A stretch of 20,792 bases of DNA, taken from a virus. The stretch's first letter is position 1; each line of letters begins with the position of its first letter. The stretch lies in IMG/VR virus record IMGVR_UViG_3300021375_001664, positions 1-20,792 of that record. The stretch is one strand, 5' to 3'. This document shows, piece after piece, positions 13,370 through 19,570 of this stretch. A program made the position numbers and the translations under genes. The notes beneath the pieces were generated by a model that worked only from the letters and a program-made list of their open reading frames with translations, was not told the DNA's origin and ran no database searches.

Positions 13370-14600
13370 CGATAGAAAATCAGGAAGAAAAATGGAAGTA
13401 TTAATTTATACTAAGTCAAATTGCCCATTCTGTGCAAAGGCAAAGGCTTGGTTTACACAACATGGATTAACATATACACAGGTGGTATTGGACGACGAAG
13501 AACAACGCCTCGCCTTTTATCAAAAAGTATCAAATGGTAGGGAAGTAAGATCCGTACCTCAGATCTTTATTGATGATAAACATATAGGTACATATAATGA
13601 CCTAATGGCAATATCCGATACAATAATTAAAAAGCAAGGTGGTCTTTTAGAGTTTTCGGAAACTTATAAACCGTTTCACTATCCTTGGGCAGTTGAAATT
13701 ACAACAAGACATGAAAAGGCTCATTGGATTGAAGATGAATTAGATCTCTCTGAAGATGTATCTGATTGGAAAGGTGGAAAGATTACACAAGTAGAAAAAG
13801 ATTATATAACAAACGTACTTAGATTATTTACTCAGTCTGATGTAGCAGTAGGTCAAAACTATTACGACCAATTTATTCCTAAGTTTAAGAATAATGAAAT
13901 CCGTAATATGTTAGGATCATTTGCAGCAAGAGAAGGTATTCATCAACGCGCTTATGCGTTATTAAATGAAACATTAGGTTTACCTGATTCTGAATATCAT
14001 GCATTCCTAGAGTATTCAGAAATGGCAGATAAGATTGATTATATGAGAAAGGCAGATCCTGCTACATTACGAGGTCTCGGTCTCTGTTTAGCAAAATCTG
14101 TATTTAACGAAGGTGTTGCTTTATTTGCTTCTTTCGTTATGTTACTTAACTTTCAACGTTTCGGTAAAATGAAAGGTATGGGTAAAGTAGTTGAGTGGTC
14201 AATTCGTGATGAATCAATTCACGTTGAAGGCAACTCAAAATTGTTTAAAGCATTCGTTAAAGAACACAGCCGTGTTGTTGATGATAGCTTCAAAAAAGAA
14301 ATTTATGAAATGTCAAAAGATATTGTAGATCTTGAAGATAACTTTATTGATCTTGCCTACGCAATGGGTAATATAGAAGGTCTGGAAAAATCCGAAGTAA
14401 AAGAATATATAAGGTATATAACAGATAGAAGATTATTACAGTTAGGCATGAAACCAAACTTCAAGGTAAAGGACAATCCACTACCTTGGTTAGAATGGGT
14501 ACTGAATGGTGCAGACCATACAAACTTCTTTGAAAATCGCGTGACTGAATATGAGGTTGCTGGTTTAGAAGGAAGTTGGGAAGATGCCTACGCAAGCTAA
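13344..14600 (+). CDS. nrdB: Glutaredoxin-NrdB fusion (ribonucleotide reductase small subunit)
   Basis: The 418-residue protein joins a glutaredoxin (about residues 17-98) to a radical-generating R2 subunit (about 105-418). The glutaredoxin part has C-P-F-C (Cys27, Cys30) and the cis-proline loop S-V-P (70-72). The R2 part keeps iron ligands Asp166, Glu197, His200, Glu256, Glu290 and His293, and the radical Tyr204, with E-x2-H-x3-Y spacing identical to E. coli. It is therefore a canonical tyrosyl-radical enzyme. Fusion would place the reductant beside NrdA's C-terminal disulfide. GGAGG at 13330-13334 supports the ATG at 13344; a second in-frame ATG at 13392 (MEVLIYTK) would trim 16 residues. 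The gene overlaps the nrdA end. Confidence 0.94.
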   Translation: MSVSPAKDNDRKSGRKMEVLIYTKSNCPFCAKAKAWFTQHGLTYTQVVLDDEEQRLAFYQKVSNGREVRSVPQIFIDDKHIGTYNDLMAISDTIIKKQGGLLEFSETYKPFHYPWAVEITTRHEKAHWIEDELDLSEDVSDWKGGKITQVEKDYITNVLRLFTQSDVAVGQNYYDQFIPKFKNNEIRNMLGSFAAREGIHQRAYALLNETLGLPDSEYHAFLEYSEMADKIDYMRKADPATLRGLGLCLAKSVFNEGVALFASFVMLLNFQRFGKMKGMGKVVEWSIRDESIHVEGNSKLFKAFVKEHSRVVDDSFKKEIYEMSKDIVDLEDNFIDLAYAMGNIEGLEKSEVKEYIRYITDRRLLQLGMKPNFKVKDNPLPWLEWVLNGADHTNFFENRVTEYEVAGLEGSWEDAYAS

Positions 14601-14612
14601 GGCGAAGGTAAA

Positions 14613-15824
14613 ATGGATTATAAACAATATTTTCATGATGTAATTGACACACTTAAAGAAGAAGGAAAGTACAGAGTATTTAATGATATAGTGCGGGAGA
14701 GAGGAAACTTTCCCAAAGCTACTTGGTATTCTAAGTATTCACCGAAAACAATTGTAAGTTGGTGTTCGAATGATTACTTAGGACAAGGTCAAAATAAGTA
14801 TGTGATAGACGCAATGCAAACTGCGTTATTGAAAACAGGAAGTGGTAGTGGAGGTACTCGCAATATTGGCGGTACCTCTCATTATCATGTTACTTTAGAA
14901 AATGTAATCGCAGCACTCCACAAAAAAGAACGCGGTTTGTTATTTACATCAGCATATGTAGCAAACGAATGGACTTTAATTGCTTTAGCAAGAATCATTC
15001 CAAACATTGCATTCTTATCTGATTCAAAAAATCACGCTTCAATGATTCAAGGTATCATACATAGTAAAGCACCAAAAAAGATTTGGCAGCATAACGATAT
15101 GGAAGCTTTAGAAAAAAGTTTAATTGAAGCAAAGGAAGAAGGTCTTATACCTTGTATTGTATTTGAATCAGTATATTCTATGGATGGTGATGTTGGACAT
15201 ATTGAAGAAATATGTGACTTAGCTGATAAATATAACGCAATCACATATATTGATGAAGTACATGCAGTTGGTCTATACGGACAAACAGGTGCAGGCTATT
15301 GCGAAAAATTAGGTTTAGAAGATAGAGTAGATATTATAAATGGAACGTTGGGAAAGGCTTTTGGATGCCATGGCGGTTATATTGCTGGTGATGATATTGT
15401 ACTTGACGCTATCAGATCTGTAGCAAGTGGATTTATTTTTACAACAAGCATGAGTCCAGTGATGGCAGCAGGAGCAATTGCTTCAATAAGATATTTAATG
15501 GATCATAACGAGCTAAGAGAGAAACATCAAGAAAGAGCTCGAGTTTTAAAAACTCTATTGATAGAGAATGGTATTGAACTACACGAAAACAGTTGCACTC
15601 ATATATTGCCTGTAATGGTTAGAGATGCAAAGAAATGTAAAGTAATGTCGGACAGGTTATTAAATGAACATGGATTATATGTACAACCTATTAATTTTCC
15701 AACAGTTGATGTGGGTTCAGAGCGGCTTAGAATTACACCAACACCACTTCACACCAATGGCATGATGGAAGATTTAGTTTCAGGTATTAAAGAAACAATT
15801 AAATGGACAGAAGAACGTGAATAA
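14613..15824 (+). CDS. hemA: 5-aminolevulinate synthase (ALAS, Shemin pathway)
   Basis: The 403-residue PLP enzyme condenses glycine and succinyl-CoA to 5-aminolevulinate, the first committed step of haem and other tetrapyrroles in alphaproteobacteria. Very close similarity to Rhodobacter-type ALAS is visible along the whole length: start [36 protein letters not shown] (77-92), [20 protein letters not shown] (184-203), [12 protein letters not shown] (212-223), NGTLGKAFG with PLP Lys248, and [11 protein letters not shown]. Thr82 in G-G-T-R-N lies at the position that favours glycine in ALAS and is Ser in related oxoamine synthases. Length is full and no motif is missing. GAAGG precedes the ATG. 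It heads a tightly overlapping auxiliary operon. Confidence 0.96.
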   Translation: MDYKQYFHDVIDTLKEEGKYRVFNDIVRERGNFPKATWYSKYSPKTIVSWCSNDYLGQGQNKYVIDAMQTALLKTGSGSGGTRNIGGTSHYHVTLENVIAALHKKERGLLFTSAYVANEWTLIALARIIPNIAFLSDSKNHASMIQGIIHSKAPKKIWQHNDMEALEKSLIEAKEEGLIPCIVFESVYSMDGDVGHIEEICDLADKYNAITYIDEVHAVGLYGQTGAGYCEKLGLEDRVDIINGTLGKAFGCHGGYIAGDDIVLDAIRSVASGFIFTTSMSPVMAAGAIASIRYLMDHNELREKHQERARVLKTLLIENGIELHENSCTHILPVMVRDAKKCKVMSDRLLNEHGLYVQPINFPTVDVGSERLRITPTPLHTNGMMEDLVSGIKETIKWTEERE

Positions 15825-16413
15825 AGTCCACCCAGCATTTAGTACACCAATATTTAAAGATGTTATAAATTTAAATAAAGATATACTGAATCCTGTTTTA
15901 AAGAAGATGCCTTTTAAAAGAATTAATACTGATGACAGATGTCATTCACAAGATTATAAAGTATTAGATAACGATTTAGCGTTTTTAAAGAATCGTATAT
16001 TACAAAAGGTTGACGAATACGCTTATGATGTTTTAGGTTTTGCCAATAGGCATAAAATTAAAATAACAGATAGTTGGGTTATGAAACATTTTTCAGGAGA
16101 TGGTTCTGAAATGCATTGGCATCCTAATAGTATTATATCAGGTTGCTTATATTTACAAACAGATCCGCAGAGCGGTAATATTTGTTTCTTTAGAGAAAAA
16201 AGTATGTTTAACGATGTACTTGATTTTGAAATTATAGAAAACAATATAAACGCAAAAGAAGTACAGGTTACACCAACAGATGGAATGATATTATTATTTC
16301 CGTCAACTACTAAACATGGTGTTAATCCGTCAAGAAGTGAAGTGCCAAGATTCTGTCTTGCATTTAACACATGGATAGAAGGAGACCTCGATCCACCTTT
16401 TAGAAGCTTATGA
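15817..16413 (+). CDS. Putative 2OG-Fe(II) oxygenase
   Basis: The 198-residue protein resembles the 2OG-FeII_Oxy_5 family (PF13759/TIGR02466 type) common in marine phages and cyanobacteria. [20 protein letters not shown] (residues 99-118) supplies candidate iron ligands His100/His102. [14 protein letters not shown] supplies His167, and R-F-C-L-A-F-N-T-W supplies Arg178 for 2-oxoglutarate binding. Expected chemistry is oxygen- and 2-oxoglutarate-dependent hydroxylation; the substrate cannot be read from sequence. The start is GTG at 15817, overlapping the end of hemA by 8 bases, and the stop overlaps the next ATG. Its place between hemA and the alternative oxidase raises a tetrapyrrole- or quinone-related substrate, which is speculation. 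Confidence 0.82.
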   Translation: MNKVHPAFSTPIFKDVINLNKDILNPVLKKMPFKRINTDDRCHSQDYKVLDNDLAFLKNRILQKVDEYAYDVLGFANRHKIKITDSWVMKHFSGDGSEMHWHPNSIISGCLYLQTDPQSGNICFFREKSMFNDVLDFEIIENNINAKEVQVTPTDGMILLFPSTTKHGVNPSRSEVPRFCLAFNTWIEGDLDPPFRSL

Positions 16414-16973
16414 GAGATTACATAGCAAAAAGCATGACAAAGTTTTTTCGGTTCTTTGCCGATACATTCTTTGCTAAACGATATGGACATAGAGCAGTTG
16501 TTCTAGAAACAATAGCAGGTGTACCTGGCATGGTCGCAGGTATGTGGGTTCATTTAAAAAGTTTAAGAAAAATGGAAACAGGCCATGGACCAATGATTCG
16601 TGAATTACTTGCTGAAGCTGAAAACGAAAGAATGCATTTAATGTTCTTTATTGAAATAGCAAAGCCAAATGTATTTGAAAGATGGCTTATATTATTAGCG
16701 CAAGGAATCTTTTGGAATTTTTATTTCGTTATGTATATTACAACACCAAAGACTGCCCATAGAATGGTTCATTACTTTGAAGAAGAAGCCGTCAGAAGTT
16801 ATACAGATTATCTTTCTCTAGTTGAAAGCGGCCAAGTAGAAAATGTAGCTGCTCCTGAACTTGCGATTAATTATTACAAATTACCAAAGAAAGCATTATT
16901 GTCTGATATGATAAAGAAAGTTCGAGCAGACGAACAAAAACACAGTGATGTTAACTGGAGATATTCACAATGA
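16410..16973 (+). CDS. aox: Alternative oxidase (di-iron ubiquinol oxidase)
   Basis: The 187-residue protein is a membrane-bound quinol oxidase that reduces oxygen to water without pumping protons or using haem. All di-iron ligands are present: Glu33 (LETIAGVPGMVAGMWVHLKS), Glu73 and His76 (EAENERMHL), a Glu of EEEAVRSYT (124-126), and Glu175 and His178 (RADEQKH). Other AOX hallmarks are QGIFWNFYF, TPKTAHRMVHYFEEEAVRSY and the start of the last core helix. It is compact compared with eukaryotic forms (about 300), lacking an N-terminal extension. Cyanophages carry the related plastoquinol oxidase PTOX, but this sequence reads as the respiratory type. ATGA overlaps link it to the genes on both sides. 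Confidence 0.95.
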   Translation: MRDYIAKSMTKFFRFFADTFFAKRYGHRAVVLETIAGVPGMVAGMWVHLKSLRKMETGHGPMIRELLAEAENERMHLMFFIEIAKPNVFERWLILLAQGIFWNFYFVMYITTPKTAHRMVHYFEEEAVRSYTDYLSLVESGQVENVAAPELAINYYKLPKKALLSDMIKKVRADEQKHSDVNWRYSQ

Positions 16974-17794
16974 AATGGTTAACACTATTTACATCCCTTA
17001 CTTTAGCAGCAACAGCTGCCTACTTTAGTATAATAGGATTAATGACAATCTTTAGTGGTGCTGCTGTCAGTATCGCAATTATGGCAACTGTATTAGAATT
17101 TGGTAAACTTGTATCAGCCGCTTGGTTGCACTATGAGTGGGACCGCATAAATAATTTAGTACGAGGTTATTTTACAACTGCAGTAATTGTATTAATGCTA
17201 ATTACCTCAATGGGTATCTTTGGATTTTTATCAAAGGCTCATATTGACTCGGCATTAGTATCAGATAGCTTTTCTTTGGAAGCAAGTATTATTGATACGA
17301 GAATAGCTGCAGAGCAATCTAAACTTAAAGCAGCACAAGATCGTATTGAAGGTTTAGATTATGTTTTAACTACTTCACAGCCAAAAGATCGTAACTATGT
17401 GAATGGCCGTCAAACAGAAGAAAGAAATAATTTAGCAATAACTATTGACAAAGCAGTAGAAAGTATTGTAAAATATAACGAACAGAAGTTACCAATACAG
17501 AGACAACAATTAGAACAAGAATCAGAACTTGGTCCTGTTAAATATATCGCTGATATGATCTACGGATCTGAAGCAAAAGAATTTTATGACGATGCAGTAC
17601 GATGGATAATACTTACAATTATTTTTGTATTTGACCCATTAGCAATTATGTTATTAATTGTAAGTACAGCAGCGTTTAAACGTGAGCGCGAGGCTCCTGC
17701 TAAACCGTTGGTTGATAACAGTCAAGTAATGAACATGGAGATTGAAGAAAAAAGAAGTGGATTAACCTCCACAATTAATAGAAGGAAAATATGA
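16970..17794 (+). CDS. Four-helix membrane protein of unknown function, marine T4-like family
   Basis: The 274-residue protein has three N-terminal membrane helices (about 6-27, 30-53 and 67-87), a large charged, partly coiled-coil loop (about 90-208) and a fourth helix (about 210-234), then a basic cytoplasmic-looking tail. The motif ATVLEFGKLVSAAWLHYEWD at the end of helix 2 and start of the first turn is distinctive. I recall similar proteins in cyanophages and pelagiphages, unnamed. It overlaps alternative oxidase (ATGA) and groES. Membrane location beside a respiratory oxidase suggests an inner-membrane role, possibly scaffolding, ion flux or exclusion. No catalytic motif is visible. Confidence 0.8.
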   Translation: MKWLTLFTSLTLAATAAYFSIIGLMTIFSGAAVSIAIMATVLEFGKLVSAAWLHYEWDRINNLVRGYFTTAVIVLMLITSMGIFGFLSKAHIDSALVSDSFSLEASIIDTRIAAEQSKLKAAQDRIEGLDYVLTTSQPKDRNYVNGRQTEERNNLAITIDKAVESIVKYNEQKLPIQRQQLEQESELGPVKYIADMIYGSEAKEFYDDAVRWIILTIIFVFDPLAIMLLIVSTAAFKREREAPAKPLVDNSQVMNMEIEEKRSGLTSTINRRKI

Positions 17795-18060
17795 GTACAT
17801 TAACAATGATTGGAGGGCAGGTATTAATTGCCGCTGCTCCTAGAGAAGAAAAGACTGAAGGTGGAATTATTCTATCTTCAGATGTAAAGAAAACAGCATC
17901 GGAGCCTGGTATCGTAATGGCACACGGACCTGATGTAAAAGAACCAATTGTAAAAGGCGTTACTGTTTATTTAGATTGGAGTAAAGCAATGGCAGTTAGA
18001 GTTGGTGGTAATGATGCAGTGATTGTTCATCAAGAATTCATAAAGGCGGTCATATCATGA
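17791..18060 (+). CDS. groES: GroES-type co-chaperonin (Cpn10)
   Basis: The 89-residue protein has the Cpn10 beta-barrel layout. A mobile loop (about residues 17-35, PREEKTEGGIILSSDVKK) binds the host GroEL ring. It is followed by S-E-P-G-I-V-M-A-H-G-P-D, G-V-T-V-Y-L-D-W and D-A-V-I-V-H-Q-E-F-I-K-A-V. Length is slightly below bacterial GroES (about 97), partly from a shortened roof region. No groEL is in the window, so it would act with the host chaperonin, as T4 gp31 and other phage GroES-like proteins do for capsid protein folding. It is joined to its neighbours by ATGA overlaps on both sides, unusual company for a capsid-folding factor. Confidence 0.9.
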   Translation: MSTLTMIGGQVLIAAAPREEKTEGGIILSSDVKKTASEPGIVMAHGPDVKEPIVKGVTVYLDWSKAMAVRVGGNDAVIVHQEFIKAVIS

Positions 18061-18473
18061 GTATTAAAAAATTAGCATGGATGGGTTTAGGATTCTTAAG
18101 TTTAGGTGTAGCATATATTGGTGTTATACTCCCAGGTATACCTTTTAGTATTCCTGCTGTATTTGCCGCTTACTGTTTCGCAAAGAGCTCAGATAAGATG
18201 CACGCTTACTTGTATAACCATAAACTCTTTGGTCCATTCTTAACGAACTGGGAAACAAAGAAAGTGTTTCCGCAAAGGGCAAAGTATATGATGTTAGGAT
18301 TTATGGCATTTGCTTTAATTCTAATGATAGTGACAACTGGAAATTGGAAGGCAGTTGCATACTCAGGAACCTTTATGGCACTGGGAGCAATGTGGGGATG
18401 GCGGTATCCTTCTACCCCTGAAGAATACGATCGTCGCAAAGCAGCAGGGGAAAGGATAGGTTTATTTAAATGA
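18057..18473 (+). CDS. DUF454 (YbaN-like) inner-membrane protein
   Basis: The 138-residue protein matches the DUF454/YbaN family: LSLGVAYIGVILPGIPFSIP, AVFAAYCFAKSSDKMHAYLY and N-H-K-L-F-G-P in the first half, then K-V-F-P-Q-R-A-K leading into two further helices (about 77-92 and 97-115). The family is widespread in Proteobacteria as small inner-membrane proteins with no established biochemical function. It seems complete. Translation is coupled by ATGA overlaps to groES upstream and to the 87-residue gene downstream. Together with alternative oxidase and the four-helix protein it adds a third membrane protein to this operon, pointing to inner-membrane remodelling. Confidence 0.88.
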   Translation: MSIKKLAWMGLGFLSLGVAYIGVILPGIPFSIPAVFAAYCFAKSSDKMHAYLYNHKLFGPFLTNWETKKVFPQRAKYMMLGFMAFALILMIVTTGNWKAVAYSGTFMALGAMWGWRYPSTPEEYDRRKAAGERIGLFK

Positions 18474-18733
18474 ACGAAAAACAACCATTTGATGATGACG
18501 GAAAAATTGATTATCAACGGTGGTTAAGAATGAATGCGTTTATCAGCCATATACATGAAATGCGTAGACTTGCAGAACAAGAATCAGTAAAACAATGGAG
18601 ACATCGTAGAAACGAAATGTTACTTGATCTTGATATGATAGATAACGTTGTAGATATGATGGATGAATATCCTGAAGCTGATTATTTGATAAACAAAATT
18701 TTAAGAAGAATAGATAATGACAAAAAGTACTGA
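18470..18733 (+). CDS. Small hypothetical phage protein (87 residues)
   Basis: The protein is short, charged and mostly helical, with a central HRRNEMLLDLDMIDNVVDMM segment. It has no signal peptide, membrane segment or recognised motif. The ATG overlaps the DUF454 stop (ATGA), and its 3' end overlaps the next small gene by 17 bases. Conservation of the coupled arrangement is the main evidence that it is translated. Function is unknown. Confidence 0.7.
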   Translation: MNEKQPFDDDGKIDYQRWLRMNAFISHIHEMRRLAEQESVKQWRHRRNEMLLDLDMIDNVVDMMDEYPEADYLINKILRRIDNDKKY

Positions 18734-18896
18734 AGAAAAGATATTACAAGCAGCTAATCTTGCACCAAGCGAATCGGCGATAGAAAAAATTGTAGAAGTA
18801 CATCCAATGAAACAAGTGGCTGTTATGACGGTGGTCCAAGTATTAGTATTCGGATTTATGATAGTATCATTCGCGGCAATTAATTTATTTGTGTAG
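18717..18896 (+). CDS. Small tail-anchored membrane protein (59 residues)
   Basis: This short frame starts at ATG 18717 (AAGAAG upstream) inside the end of the preceding gene and ends at TAG 18894-18896. It reads MTKSTEEKILQAANLAPSES, a charged middle, then a single membrane helix (about residues 36-57, VAVMTVVQVLVFGFMIVSFA followed by A-I-N-L-F) at the C terminus. It fits the operon's overlap style, and the next gene's GGAG lies just after its stop. Function is unknown. A holin-like or membrane-anchoring microprotein is possible. Confidence 0.65.
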   Translation: MTKSTEEKILQAANLAPSESAIEKIVEVHPMKQVAVMTVVQVLVFGFMIVSFAAINLFV

Positions 18897-18905
18897 GAGA
18901 ACAAA

Positions 18906-19016
18906 ATGGCAAAGATTTATGAAAGTCCTGATAAAGGCAAAACTGTTTATGTAAGAGAAGCTGGTCAGCCTATCTCTGAGCGTAAACTATTAAAGGAAAG
19001 AAAAGATGAAAAATGA
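18906..19016 (+). CDS. Conserved marine-phage microprotein MAKIYESPDKGKTVYVRE
   Basis: This 36-residue frame begins at ATG 18906 with GGAG about 6 bases upstream and ends at TGA 19014-19016, overlapping the next ATG by 11 bases. The sequence MAKIYESPDKGKTVYVRE followed by a short basic tail resembles, from memory, tiny conserved proteins in cyanophages and other marine T4-like phages. The strong ribosome-binding site and coupling make translation likely. Function is unknown. Confidence 0.7.
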   Translation: MAKIYESPDKGKTVYVREAGQPISERKLLKERKDEK

Positions 19017-19335
19017 TTATGTAATAGTTGATACCGTCTCTATGTTTAAACAGAGATACATTCTTCCTCGCGAAGAAGTTCAAAAGTTTAACGAAGAAAT
19101 GAGATTAACCGATAAGTTAGCAAAACAATGGTCTCAAGAATCTGTTGAATGTGAAGAAGTAAAAGAATTCAGCCAAAGATGGTTGGGTGAAACAGTAACT
19201 AACATTGATTTTGCAGATACTGAAAAGGTTCTCAAATTATTCAAAGACGATAACGAACAATTATCAAAAGAGTGGTCTCAAGCCAAGCAGTTAGATTACA
19301 TTAACGATTGGAAAGACAAAACACCAAAGGTATGA
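19006..19335 (+). CDS. Hypothetical phage protein (109 residues)
   Basis: The protein begins with a short strand region (YVIVDTVSMFKQRYILPREE) and continues as charged helix with several Trp residues (AKQWSQES, SQRWLGE, SKEWSQA, INDWKDK). There is no signal peptide or membrane segment, and I do not recognise a family. AAAGGAAAG upstream of the ATG is a good ribosome-binding site. The stop overlaps the glutaredoxin ATG. The soluble, acidic helical nature suggests a small protein-binding factor. Confidence 0.75.
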   Translation: MKNDYVIVDTVSMFKQRYILPREEVQKFNEEMRLTDKLAKQWSQESVECEEVKEFSQRWLGETVTNIDFADTEKVLKLFKDDNEQLSKEWSQAKQLDYINDWKDKTPKV

Positions 19336-19568
19336 TTACCGTTTACGGAGATAGGTCATGTACCTATTGTAAAGAAGCTGTGAAAATGGCAAAGAAGTCT
19401 TTTGGAGAAGTCGAATATAAAGATACTGGAATAACCAAGTATCACGACGAATTGAAAGCGAGAGGTATAGGTACATCTATTCAACCACAAGTCTTTGAAG
19501 ATGATAGGTTGATTGGTACTTATTACCATTTATTAAATGAATGTCAATATAGGATGATAGAGTTTTAA
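19332..19568 (+). CDS. Glutaredoxin with CTYC active site
   Basis: The 78-residue protein starts MITVYGDRSCTYCKEAVKMA and has the glutaredoxin fold: active-site C-T-Y-C (Cys10, Cys13), a cis-proline loop in S-I-Q-P-Q-V-F, and the G-T-Y glutathione-site turn. I chose ATG 19332 because it makes an ATGA overlap with the preceding stop and matches the family start; an in-frame ATG at 19308 would add eight unrelated residues. The usual C-P-Y-C has Thr in place of Pro, which may shift redox potential. This is the second glutaredoxin in the window, besides the one fused to NrdB. It may reduce another partner or the separate host reductase. Confidence 0.9.
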   Translation: MITVYGDRSCTYCKEAVKMAKKSFGEVEYKDTGITKYHDELKARGIGTSIQPQVFEDDRLIGTYYHLLNECQYRMIEF

Positions 19569-19570
19569 TT

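Noticed and set aside
14613-15824. Reading the PLP enzyme as 2-amino-3-ketobutyrate ligase or 8-amino-7-oxononanoate synthase
   Set aside because: The whole sequence, including the N-terminal [11 protein letters not shown] type start, GGTRN threonine and [11 protein letters not shown], fits ALAS better than either relative.
16023-16490. Long minus-strand open frame (155 residues), and others such as 1194-1619 and 2863-3210
   Set aside because: They lie opposite well-supported + strand genes, lack ribosome-binding sites and domain patterns, and their translations are low-complexity Ser/Leu-rich, typical of antisense of Lys/Glu-rich genes.
16410-16973. Alternative identity of the di-iron protein as a ferritin-like or COQ7 protein
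   Set aside because: LETIAGVPGM, NERMHL, EEEAVRSYT and RADEQKH together are specific to the alternative oxidase/PTOX family.
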